A stretch of DNA of 20,660 bases from Desulfovibrio sp. Its GTDB lineage: Bacteria; Desulfobacterota; Desulfovibrionia; Desulfovibrionales; Desulfovibrionaceae. The stretch lies in the NCBI GenBank assembly GCA_003525525.1, contig DQED01000046.1, positions 1 to 20,660 on the forward strand. The letters are read 5' to 3'. Each line of letters begins with the position of its first letter. Positions within the stretch are counted from its first letter, which is position 1. The notes beneath the pieces were generated by a model. That model was not told where the DNA came from. It did not search any database and saw nothing but the letters and a program-made list of their open reading frames with translations. This document shows positions 1 through 5,482 of this stretch, one piece after another. The position numbers and the translations under genes were made by a program.

Positions 1-753
1 GAGTTGCCAGTGTTCGGCATAGATTCCCCCTTTGAGGCGAAGCTTTTCGCCACTGGCTGGGTCTTTGACGGTGACGTAGTCCTTGCCCGCCCTGTTGATC
101 TCCAGGTCGGCCTCCCGAAGCGCCGCGAGAAGCTCGGAGCGGTTTGTGACCTGCCCCTCTTCGATCTTCATGAGCAGGAAGGCGTGAACGGCGTCCTTGG
201 CCTCCGCGCGCTCATCCTTGCCGGGCGTTGCCCCCCACCGAATCAGACGGGCTTTGTGCAGGTCCGCGTGTTCCGGCGTGCGCAGGCGGGCTCGGGCCGG
301 ATCGTCCGGCCTGGCCCAACCTTCGCGGTGATTGTGCAGGTCCCGGAACACGTCGAAGTGCTTTTGCCAGCCAGGCGGGCAGGGATTGAAGGCCTTGCCG
401 CTTGAGAGCTCCACGCGTGGGACGACGAAATGGAGCTCATGATGCCCGGCATGGTGATGCCTCACCCAGAGGATATTGCGCTGGTCTGGTTCCAGGCCGG
501 CAAAGGCCACGGCCTCGAAGTCGTCCATGACGCGTGTTTCCTGCTCGGGCGTCACGAGTTCGTCCGGATGCCAGGAAAGGACCCCGGCCGAGAACTTCCA
601 TTTGGTGTCCAAGCAGTCGATCAGGTCTCGGGTCAGCTCTGGATCGCCGCGCAGCACCTCGGGCGGATGTATGTCCCGGCTAGGGTAGTCCGGCCGCACC
701 AGGTAGCGCGTCGGCCCATCCCCGGAGCCCTGGCCGTGCGGAAAAACCTTCAT
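1..753 (-). CDS. Relaxase / mobilization nuclease, N-terminal part (runs off window)
   Basis: The reverse strand stays open from an ATG at 753 to the window edge (251 codons). The translation has the histidine cluster of conjugative relaxases near residues 99-108 (HHHAGHHELHFVVPR), the metal-binding motif of the relaxase/mobilization nuclease family (PF03432 type). Tyr17, in the early segment GDGPTRYLVR, is a candidate nicking tyrosine. A relaxase nicks the element at oriT and stays bound to the 5' end during transfer. The chosen start overlaps the mobC stop as ATGA; an ATG two codons upstream (759) is also possible. The C-terminal part is missing, so a helicase or primase domain cannot be excluded. 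Confidence 0.85.
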   Translation of the reverse strand, partial: MKVFPHGQGSGDGPTRYLVRPDYPSRDIHPPEVLRGDPELTRDLIDCLDTKWKFSAGVLSWHPDELVTPEQETRVMDDFEAVAFAGLEPDQRNILWVRHHHAGHHELHFVVPRVELSSGKAFNPCPPGWQKHFDVFRDLHNHREGWARPDDPARARLRTPEHADLHKARLIRWGATPGKDERAEAKDAVHAFLLMKIEEGQVTNRSELLAALREADLEINRAGKDYVTVKDPASGEKLRLKGGIYAEHWQL

Positions 754-1133
754 GTACATGGCGTTTCCACGGAAGGTTTTGACTCCAGGGGAAGAGAGGA
801 ATCTTGCCGGTCGCTGTCGGCTGGGGCAGCGTCCCGTTTGAGTGCCCTCTCGAAGCTTAACAGGGCTGCCAACACGCGTATGGCCTCCGCTCGGCTTTTG
901 TACGTGTTGGCCCATCGGGCCAGCTGATTCAGGTTCGCCCCCACTCGGGCGAGCTGGCGCACGTGCTCCTTTTCCAAGGGCGTTTTGCGAAGACGATAAT
1001 CCAAGGCTCGTTGGCGGATGAAATCCGTCACGGTCTGCCCCTGGGCGTTCGCCTTGGCCATGATCGCTTCCTTCTCAGCCGGGGTGACGCGAAGCTTGAT
1101 CCAGGCTGTGCGGCTCTCTGCATTCTTCCCCAT
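750..1133 (-). CDS. mobC: MobC-like relaxosome accessory protein
   Basis: A 127-residue basic protein with a ribbon-helix-helix-like N-terminus (residues about 8-50: WIKLRVTPAEKEAI followed by a helix ending in FIRQRALDYR) and the downstream signature RQLARVGANLNQLARWAN, typical of plasmid MobC proteins. MobC proteins bind near oriT and help the relaxase open the DNA at the nick site. The gene is directly upstream of the relaxase and overlaps it by four bases, so the two are co-translated. The 200 bases upstream hold hairpins that may be its target. The last 25 residues are poorly conserved in style and may not matter. Confidence 0.85.
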   Translation of the reverse strand: MGKNAESRTAWIKLRVTPAEKEAIMAKANAQGQTVTDFIRQRALDYRLRKTPLEKEHVRQLARVGANLNQLARWANTYKSRAEAIRVLAALLSFERALKRDAAPADSDRQDSSLPLESKPSVETPCT

Positions 1134-1298
1134 GGCGTCAACCGCCTTTCGGCCTTTTGTCTTTGGCGAGGTTCGAAGGGCGGCACGCCCTCGCCAGCCC
1201 CGGCAGGGGGCACCGCGTCAGCGCGTGCCCACAACGGGTAGGCTGGCTCTGCGACATGCCGCCGATGCGCGCGGATTCTCCTGGGCGACATACCTCTG
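1134..1298. other. Candidate oriT region with two hairpins
   Basis: This non-coding stretch lies just upstream of mobC. Two inverted repeats stand out. AGGGCG-GCA-CGCCCT at 1177-1191 can alternatively pair as GGCGAG (1165-1170) with CTCGCC (1190-1195). GGGCA-C-CGCG-TCAG-CGCG-TGCCC at 1208-1230 has a single bulged C. Origins of transfer often sit next to mobC with paired arms beside the nick. I found no clear match to the IncP or IncQ nic consensus, so the nick position is unknown. Confidence 0.4.
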
Positions 1299-1391
1299 GC
1301 GAAAAAAGCGAAATAAGCGAAGATAGCGAAATAAGGTTCATGCGAGAGTCCGCCTATTTTCGCTTAATTCGCTTTTTTCGCTTAATTCGCG
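1299..1391. repeat. Inverted array of 9-bp iteron-like repeats (4 + 4)
   Basis: Four tandem copies of GCGAAnnnA run from about 1300 to 1335. Four copies in the opposite orientation run from about 1355 to 1390. The two blocks face each other around a centre near 1344. The second block forms the 3' end of the DUF3987 gene, where the 9-bp period becomes a three-residue protein repeat (ELS EKS ELS EN). The first block is non-coding. The set could be an iteron origin, a binding array for MobC or another element protein, or a large terminator stem. Confidence 0.7.
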
Positions 1392-2729
1392 CAGGGACAG
1401 GATGATCTTGGGACGGCCCACGTTCTTCAGTTTGGTAATGGTGATGCGCTGTTGCGCTTCGAGCTGCTGCAGAAGGGGTTTGAGGCGGTCGCGGGGGACA
1501 TGCCTGCTGAGGGAGTTGCTCAGTTCGGTCGCCGTGAGCGGACCGGCCTTGAGCGCTTCCAGGATTTTATCCTCAAGCGGGTCTGTCGCCCGATCACCGA
1601 AGATGTACAGCGCCGAGTCCTGGGCATAGCGCCACATGGCAAGGGCCGCTTGCAAGTGGGGTTCCTCGATTTCCCCCTGGGCGTCCAAGAGGGCATAGAG
1701 AAGGGCCAGACGGAGGGTCTGGGCTTCCGCCCGGTTGATAATGCTCCCGGCCAAGCCTGTGTGCTCCTGGGAGAGCTCTGGGTAGATGTGCTTCCAGAGC
1801 TCCAAGGCATTCGCTGTCATGGTCATGACCCCGCGTTGCTGCGCTTGCCCCACGCGCCGCCAAAGCTCGCGCTGCAAGGGCGCAAGCTCTGCGTCCGGCA
1901 TCCTGGAAGGCAAGGCCACCAGTTTCGAGCGCCGGGCGCATATCCAAAGGAACCGGTTGCCGAAACCATTTACGGCCTGGACCTCGCCCAGGCACACGGC
2001 GAGCTCCTGCATGGTGATGTGGGTGATGATGCTGATATGCGCGCCGCTGACCAGCACGGGGTTGTTCTTGGTTAGCGGGGCATAATCGCCTGAGTCCCAG
2101 AAGCAACGGATGCCCATGGAGAGCGTGTTGCCTTCGCGTTTGGTGCAGGCAAGGCCGCTGGCAAACTCCTCGTCCATGATGACGAGCCTTTTGTCTCCCT
2201 TTTCGCGCAGCGGCTCGGTCGGGTTCTGTCGCTGCCTCCGCTCCCGGTCCTCATCGCTTTCGTCGCGCACATGGTGGGCCAGTCCTTCTCCCGTGGAGAG
2301 CGGGCCGCTGCTCTCCCTGGCGGGCAATGGGACGCCCCATGTCTTGAGGTCGATGGGAAGGCAGTGTTTCCGCTCAAAGAGCTTTGTCACGGGGTGTCTG
2401 GATGTCCCTTTGCGGGCCTTGCTGGAATTGCCGCAGATGACGGCGAAGAGTCGCGGAGGGTGGATGGTTTCGCCCACATAGATGTGCGGTCCTCGGTTGG
2501 GCGCGTAGCCGTAGACCTCCGCTCCGAAGCGCACCAACGCGGTGATGCAGACCGCCGCCGGGTCGGCTTCGCTGTCGCGCGTTGCCAGCCGCACGAACTC
2601 GCCCAGGATGCCCGGACAGGCGTCAAATGAGAATTGGGGCCACTCCTTGAGATTGAGGCCACTGAGATCCTCTGGTGGGACCTCTTGGTGCGCACAGGGC
2701 AGCGGGGAGACCGAGGGCCTGCCGCTCAT
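1338..2729 (-). CDS. DUF3987 family ATPase-like protein
   Basis: A 463-residue protein matching the DUF3987 style found beside primases and mobilization genes on islands and phages. Visible parts are a P-loop-like segment at residues 98-110 (ICGNSSKARKGTS), an acidic Walker B-like stretch at 182-187 (LVIMDE), and the central block around CFWDSGDYAPLTKNNPVLVSG and GFGNRFLWICARR. Such proteins are thought to be RecA-fold helicase or primase-associated ATPases used in element replication; the exact activity is unknown. No primase or toprim domain is seen. It overlaps the upstream regulator gene as ATGA. Its C-terminus (residues 444-463) is encoded by a 9-bp repeat array and has short ELS/EKS repeats, which is unusual. 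Confidence 0.75.
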   Translation of the reverse strand: MSGRPSVSPLPCAHQEVPPEDLSGLNLKEWPQFSFDACPGILGEFVRLATRDSEADPAAVCITALVRFGAEVYGYAPNRGPHIYVGETIHPPRLFAVICGNSSKARKGTSRHPVTKLFERKHCLPIDLKTWGVPLPARESSGPLSTGEGLAHHVRDESDEDRERRQRQNPTEPLREKGDKRLVIMDEEFASGLACTKREGNTLSMGIRCFWDSGDYAPLTKNNPVLVSGAHISIITHITMQELAVCLGEVQAVNGFGNRFLWICARRSKLVALPSRMPDAELAPLQRELWRRVGQAQQRGVMTMTANALELWKHIYPELSQEHTGLAGSIINRAEAQTLRLALLYALLDAQGEIEEPHLQAALAMWRYAQDSALYIFGDRATDPLEDKILEALKAGPLTATELSNSLSRHVPRDRLKPLLQQLEAQQRITITKLKNVGRPKIILSLRELSEKSELSENRRTLA

Positions 2730-3013
2730 TTCCCACCTCTGTCCCTCTGTTCCGCCTTTGTTGGCCTGCCGCGTCGCCTGACAGGAGGCAGATCATGGCC
2801 GAGGCTGTTTTTGGCCTTGATTTCGGCCTGGGCGGCTTTGTCGTCGATCCAAGCGTCAACGGACTCCACCTGCCAGGCTAGGCGGCGGCCCAACTTTATA
2901 GGCGGCGGAACGGCGTCAAACTGCTTACGGGCGAGGTGGCCGTGAATGGATGCGATGCTTTTCCCAAGGATGATGGACAATTCTTCGATGTTGTAGAACC
3001 GTTTTGTGACCAT
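2726..3013 (-). CDS. AlpA/excisionase-type helix-turn-helix regulator
   Basis: A 95-residue DNA-binding protein. Residues 1-60 follow the MerR-like HTH_17/AlpA pattern: FYNIEELSIILGKSIASIH as the helix-turn-helix, then a PPPIKLGRRLAWQVESVDAWI wing. The tail has an AT-hook-like RRRGRPTKAE. AlpA proteins regulate integrase or excision in integrative elements and often head operons of this type. A strong ribosome binding site (AAGGAG, 3018-3023) and a sigma70-like promoter precede it. Its stop overlaps the start of the DUF3987 gene, so the two form one operon. Whether it acts as repressor, activator or recombination directionality factor cannot be told from sequence. Confidence 0.8.
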   Translation of the reverse strand: MVTKRFYNIEELSIILGKSIASIHGHLARKQFDAVPPPIKLGRRLAWQVESVDAWIDDKAAQAEIKAKNSLGHDLPPVRRRGRPTKAEQRDRGGK

Positions 3014-3052
3014 GAGTACTCCTTGTTAGCTGTGGAAGCTGTGAATGGCTGT

Positions 3053-3082
3053 GTATAAGCATGAGTCGATGAATGGTGTCAA
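3053..3082 (-). promoter_or_regulatory. Sigma70-like promoter for the alpA-DUF3987 operon
   Basis: Read on the minus strand, a perfect TTGACA (+ strand 3077-3082) is followed after 18 bases by TTATAC (+ strand 3053-3058). It lies 40-70 bases upstream of the regulator start with a good ribosome binding site between. Confidence 0.65.
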
Positions 3083-3085
3083 CAC

Positions 3086-3100
3086 ACGCAATATTTGCGT
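3086..3100. promoter_or_regulatory. Palindromic operator candidate next to the alpA promoter
   Basis: ACGCAA-TAT-TTGCGT is a perfect inverted repeat with 6-bp arms and a 3-bp spacer. It sits 3 bases upstream of the -35 box of the alpA promoter, a typical position for a regulator site. The cognate protein could be the AlpA-type protein itself; this is inferred from position only. Confidence 0.45.
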
Positions 3101-3394
3101 ACCCCTTTTGTTGCTTATGCCAGTTATGTCAGTATAAGGTGTATTTGTGTCATTAAGTGTCACTGTACGGCATTGAGGTATGGCATCATCTGGCAGGGTG
3201 CTTGTCAGCGTGAAGGGGGAGGGAGGTTTTGAAGCTGTAAGGGAAGTCACCGCGCGAATGCCCGGCGTGCGCCTTTGAAGGCTCCAGTCCGGCGAGGTGG
3301 CTGGAATGGCTTACGCGCCAAGGTCGGGGAGTCGTTTGGGTACGGGCGAGCGGTCGGGGACGGGAAGCTCAGCCTGGGGCCTGAGCGCATGGCC
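3101..3394. other. Intergenic region without a convincing gene
   Basis: This lies between the divergent alpA and mqsR promoters. I see no open frame with a ribosome binding site or protein-like composition. There are short direct repeats only: GTGTCA at 3147-3152 and 3157-3162 (10-bp period), and GGCAT at 3169 and 3182. The left half is AT-rich and the right half GC-rich, which suggests a junction between modules near 3190-3230. Confidence 0.5.
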
Positions 3395-3428
3395 TTGACA
3401 AAAAGTACCTCTATGGTAAGTTTTCTTC
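3395..3428 (+). promoter_or_regulatory. mqsRA promoter and candidate MqsA operator
   Basis: A perfect TTGACA lies at 3395-3400, 28 bases before the toxin start; the -10 box is weak. Just after it, TACC-N5-GGTA (3406-3418) forms an inverted repeat like the AACCT-N3-AGGTT palindrome that MqsA binds in E. coli. The site lies between the -35 box and the gene, which fits autorepression by the antitoxin. Confidence 0.55.
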
Positions 3429-3731
3429 ATGGAAAAGAGAAAACCGACATACGACCTGGGCTCTTTCCAGGATGCTGCGAGAAGAGGCGACATCGCCGTG
3501 ACGAAAACCGCCGCCCAAGCAGCCCACCACCTCGGCTTTGATTATGAGGGCATGATGTCGGTTGTTGAGAGCATGGAGCGCAGGCATTTTTACAAGTCCA
3601 TGACCGCCTATGCGGACAGCACGGCGTGGCAAGACGTGTATCATGTGCCTTCAGACGCTGGTATTTTGTATGTAAAATTTATGGCTGGACGGATTTCGGC
3701 CTTTGATCTTCTCTCTTTCAAGGAGAAATAG
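3429..3731 (+). CDS. mqsR: MqsR-family mRNA interferase toxin
   Basis: A 100-residue protein that lines up along its length with E. coli MqsR (98 residues). It keeps the MEKR start, the HFYKSMT-Y-D block, WQDVY and the closing SFKEK. MqsR is a RelE-fold ribonuclease that cleaves mRNA mainly at GCU and GCA. The residues reported as catalytic in E. coli, Lys56, Gln68 and Tyr81, are present at the same numbers. The toxin gene comes first and the antitoxin second, the reversed order characteristic of this family. The toxin stop (3729-3731) is one base before the antitoxin start, so translation is probably coupled. The pair may stabilise the element; that role is inferred. Confidence 0.93.
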   Translation: MEKRKPTYDLGSFQDAARRGDIAVTKTAAQAAHHLGFDYEGMMSVVESMERRHFYKSMTAYADSTAWQDVYHVPSDAGILYVKFMAGRISAFDLLSFKEK

Positions 3732-3732
3732 A

Positions 3733-4155
3733 ATGGAAGTCAATCCCGTGTGTCACGAAGACGGCACGGAAATGGTTCGTGACGTGAGGCCCGTGGAATT
3801 CTCCTACAAGGGGCAGACCATGACTGTTGCCATGCCCGGATGGTATTGTCCGAAATGTGGGGAAGGTCTCTATACGCGTGCGGACATGAAGGTATCCGAT
3901 CGGGCACTAAACGCCATGAAGGCGAAGTGTGAAGGGCTGTTGGATGGCCCGCAGATAAAGCGCATCCGGAAAAAGCTCGGGCTGACCCAAGCGGCGGCCG
4001 GGGACATCATCGGCGGCGGGCCAAAAGCGTTCACCAAGTACGAGAAGGGGGACGCCCTGACCAGTCGGGCCGTGACCAACCTTTTGAAGGTGCTTGACGC
4101 ATTGCCTGACGCGTTAACCATCCTTCGGGAAAATCAGGACCATCCTTCCTGTTGA
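3733..4155 (+). CDS. mqsA: MqsA-family antitoxin
   Basis: A 140-residue antitoxin preceded by AGGAG at 3721-3725. The N-terminal half (1-60) is the zinc-binding, toxin-binding domain. Residues 73-130 are the Xre-type helix-turn-helix (IRKKLGLTQAAAGDIIGGG, then AFTKYEKGDALTSRAV). E. coli MqsA binds zinc through Cys3, Cys6, Cys37 and Cys40. Here Cys7, Cys39 and Cys42 match the last three, but the first is Asn4, so one ligand is missing. The two DNA-contact residues of E. coli MqsA, Asn97 and Arg101, are replaced by Lys98 and Lys102. The protein should bind and silence the neighbouring toxin and repress the operon. Confidence 0.92.
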   Translation: MEVNPVCHEDGTEMVRDVRPVEFSYKGQTMTVAMPGWYCPKCGEGLYTRADMKVSDRALNAMKAKCEGLLDGPQIKRIRKKLGLTQAAAGDIIGGGPKAFTKYEKGDALTSRAVTNLLKVLDALPDALTILRENQDHPSC

Positions 4156-4174
4156 TCCTTATGGTGCCCTGGGC

Positions 4175-4207
4175 CACCAGAGCTCGCGCGCGAGTATCAG
4201 GCGCACG
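4175..4207. repeat. 33-bp direct repeat, copy 1
   Basis: Identical over 33 bases to 4240-4272, with a 65-base period. It contains the 12-bp palindrome CTCGCGCGCGAG (4183-4194). The two copies lie between the toxin-antitoxin and efflux modules and may mark a recombination or insertion point. Confidence 0.9.
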
Positions 4208-4239
4208 TTTTCGGCCAGCCGTACTTCTTGCTTGCGCAG

Positions 4240-4272
4240 CACCAGAGCTCGCGCGCGAGTATCAGGCGCACG
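4240..4272. repeat. 33-bp direct repeat, copy 2
   Basis: Second identical copy of the repeat at 4175-4207, carrying the same CTCGCGCGCGAG palindrome. The flanking bases differ at both ends, so the repeat limits are sharp. Confidence 0.9.
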
Positions 4273-4322
4273 CCTCGGAGGCTTCTTGAGCAAAACCCCT
4301 TGTCCGTATTGTCGGCGGACGC

Positions 4323-5267
4323 CTATATAAAGCAAAGGAAGTCATTCCAGAATCGGGTTAATTGGGCCATCAGATTTTCCGTTTTTCGTCCGGACTCCGC
4401 CCTGGCGTGATTGATTTCGACGGTCGCCGTCATGCCTGCCGCCAGTTCGATTCCTGGTGGCACCTGGTCGATATGGATATGGACCGGGATACGCTGGGCA
4501 AGTCGCACCCAACTAAATGTTGCTTCCACGTTTGGTAGGCCAAGATGGCCGGGCGTCTCATTGCTATTTTCGATGCCGCGTCCAATGCTTTCGACATGAC
4601 CGGTTACAGGTTGATCAAAACCCATCAGCATGATCTGCACCGTGCTGCCAATGTGGATTTGCCGGACCTTCGTCTCTTCGAAGTACCCGGTGATCCAAAA
4701 GCTGGCCGCGTCGAGAACAGCGATTTTCGTCACGCCGGCCGTCGCGTAGTCGCCGGGACGCAGATTCAGATTGGTGACATAGCCATCGACCGGAGAGCGG
4801 ATGGTGGCGCGGGTGAGATTGAGCTTGGCGAGATCGAGGGCCGCCAACGCACCCTGATAGGTGGCGGCGGCCACGGCTGCCGCTCCAGTCGCTTGCTGGA
4901 TCTGTTCCGGGGTTATGACCCCCGGAATCTGACTGCGCCGCCGCGCGGCCGCTTCTAGGACAATCATATCTTGACGCTTGGCGTCGACATCGGCTTTTGC
5001 GGACGCCACGGCGAGCCGGAACCGTTCAGGGTCGATCACATAGAGAATGTCACCCCGATGGACATACTGATTGTCGACAACGGGCACGGTGCTGACTGTA
5101 CCTGAGACTTCCGGCCCGACCTGTACGACATGTGCGCTCACTCGACCGTCGCGGGTCCAGGGCTGCGCGTCGTATCGCTCCCATGTCTGCAGGGCAACGA
5201 GAGAGGTGATTATGACAAGGCAAAGCGTCAGGGCGTAGCGGCCGAGCAGTGATAAAACACGCTTCAT
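4323..5267 (-). CDS. HlyD/AaeA-type periplasmic adaptor of an efflux pump
   Basis: A 314-residue membrane fusion protein. One N-terminal membrane segment (about 9-27) is followed by the PWTRDGRVSAHVV block typical of the AaeA/EmrA group. Then come the first half of the biotinyl-lipoyl domain (about 43-82), an alpha-helical hairpin (about 83-165), the second lipoyl half (RATIRSPVDGYVTNLNLRPG) and a beta-barrel. It bridges the inner-membrane FUSC permease to the periplasm. The start at 5267 is preceded by GGAGG and overlaps the DUF1656 stop as TAATG. A longer open frame reaches 5510 but lacks HlyD features. It is the last gene of a three-gene operon; the substrate is probably an aromatic or weak acid, by family analogy. 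Confidence 0.9.
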   Translation of the reverse strand: MKRVLSLLGRYALTLCLVIITSLVALQTWERYDAQPWTRDGRVSAHVVQVGPEVSGTVSTVPVVDNQYVHRGDILYVIDPERFRLAVASAKADVDAKRQDMIVLEAAARRRSQIPGVITPEQIQQATGAAAVAAATYQGALAALDLAKLNLTRATIRSPVDGYVTNLNLRPGDYATAGVTKIAVLDAASFWITGYFEETKVRQIHIGSTVQIMLMGFDQPVTGHVESIGRGIENSNETPGHLGLPNVEATFSWVRLAQRIPVHIHIDQVPPGIELAAGMTATVEINHARAESGRKTENLMAQLTRFWNDFLCFI

Positions 5268-5482
5268 TAGAATGGTCCTCCGGTGGATGGCAGATGCTGC
5301 AAGAGCAGTGCGTAGATAATGGCGAATGTGGCGAGTTCGACGATCGGCCGGTACGCGAATACGCGGCAGATGCCTGCGATGGAGAAGAGGCGAATTACCA
5401 CGACAGTGGCGGCAAGCGCGATGATCGCGAGCACCAGCAGACCAGGGATGAAGACCCCTCCAATATTGCAATCGACAATCAT
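5267..5482 (-). CDS. DUF1656 small membrane protein (AaeX-like)
   Basis: A 71-residue hydrophobic protein with two membrane segments (about 10-31 and 47-63) and the short polar start MIVDCNIGGVFIPG typical of DUF1656/AaeX proteins. These are nearly always encoded between a FUSC permease and a HlyD-type adaptor, as here. It overlaps the permease stop (ATGA) and the adaptor start (TAATG), so the three are translated together. Its biochemical role is unknown; it is thought to be a small pump subunit. Confidence 0.9.
   Translation of the reverse strand: MIVDCNIGGVFIPGLLVLAIIALAATVVVIRLFSIAGICRVFAYRPIVELATFAIIYALLLQHLPSTGGPF

Larger units (their letters stand above)
4156..4322. other. Spacer between mqsA and the efflux operon
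   Basis: No gene is supported here. It holds an imperfect hairpin TGGTGCCC...GGCCACCA near 4162-4179, which may end mqsRA transcription although no T-run follows, and a 33-bp direct repeat. The convergent efflux operon stops at 4323. Confidence 0.5.

Noticed and set aside
3026..3250. 74-codon minus-strand frame upstream of the AlpA-type gene
   Set aside because: It runs across the promoter and palindrome, has no ribosome binding site and no protein-like features.
4175..4272. Short CRISPR array
   Set aside because: There are only two copies of a 33-bp unit with one 32-bp spacer, no leader and no cas genes. It is a direct repeat, not a supported array.
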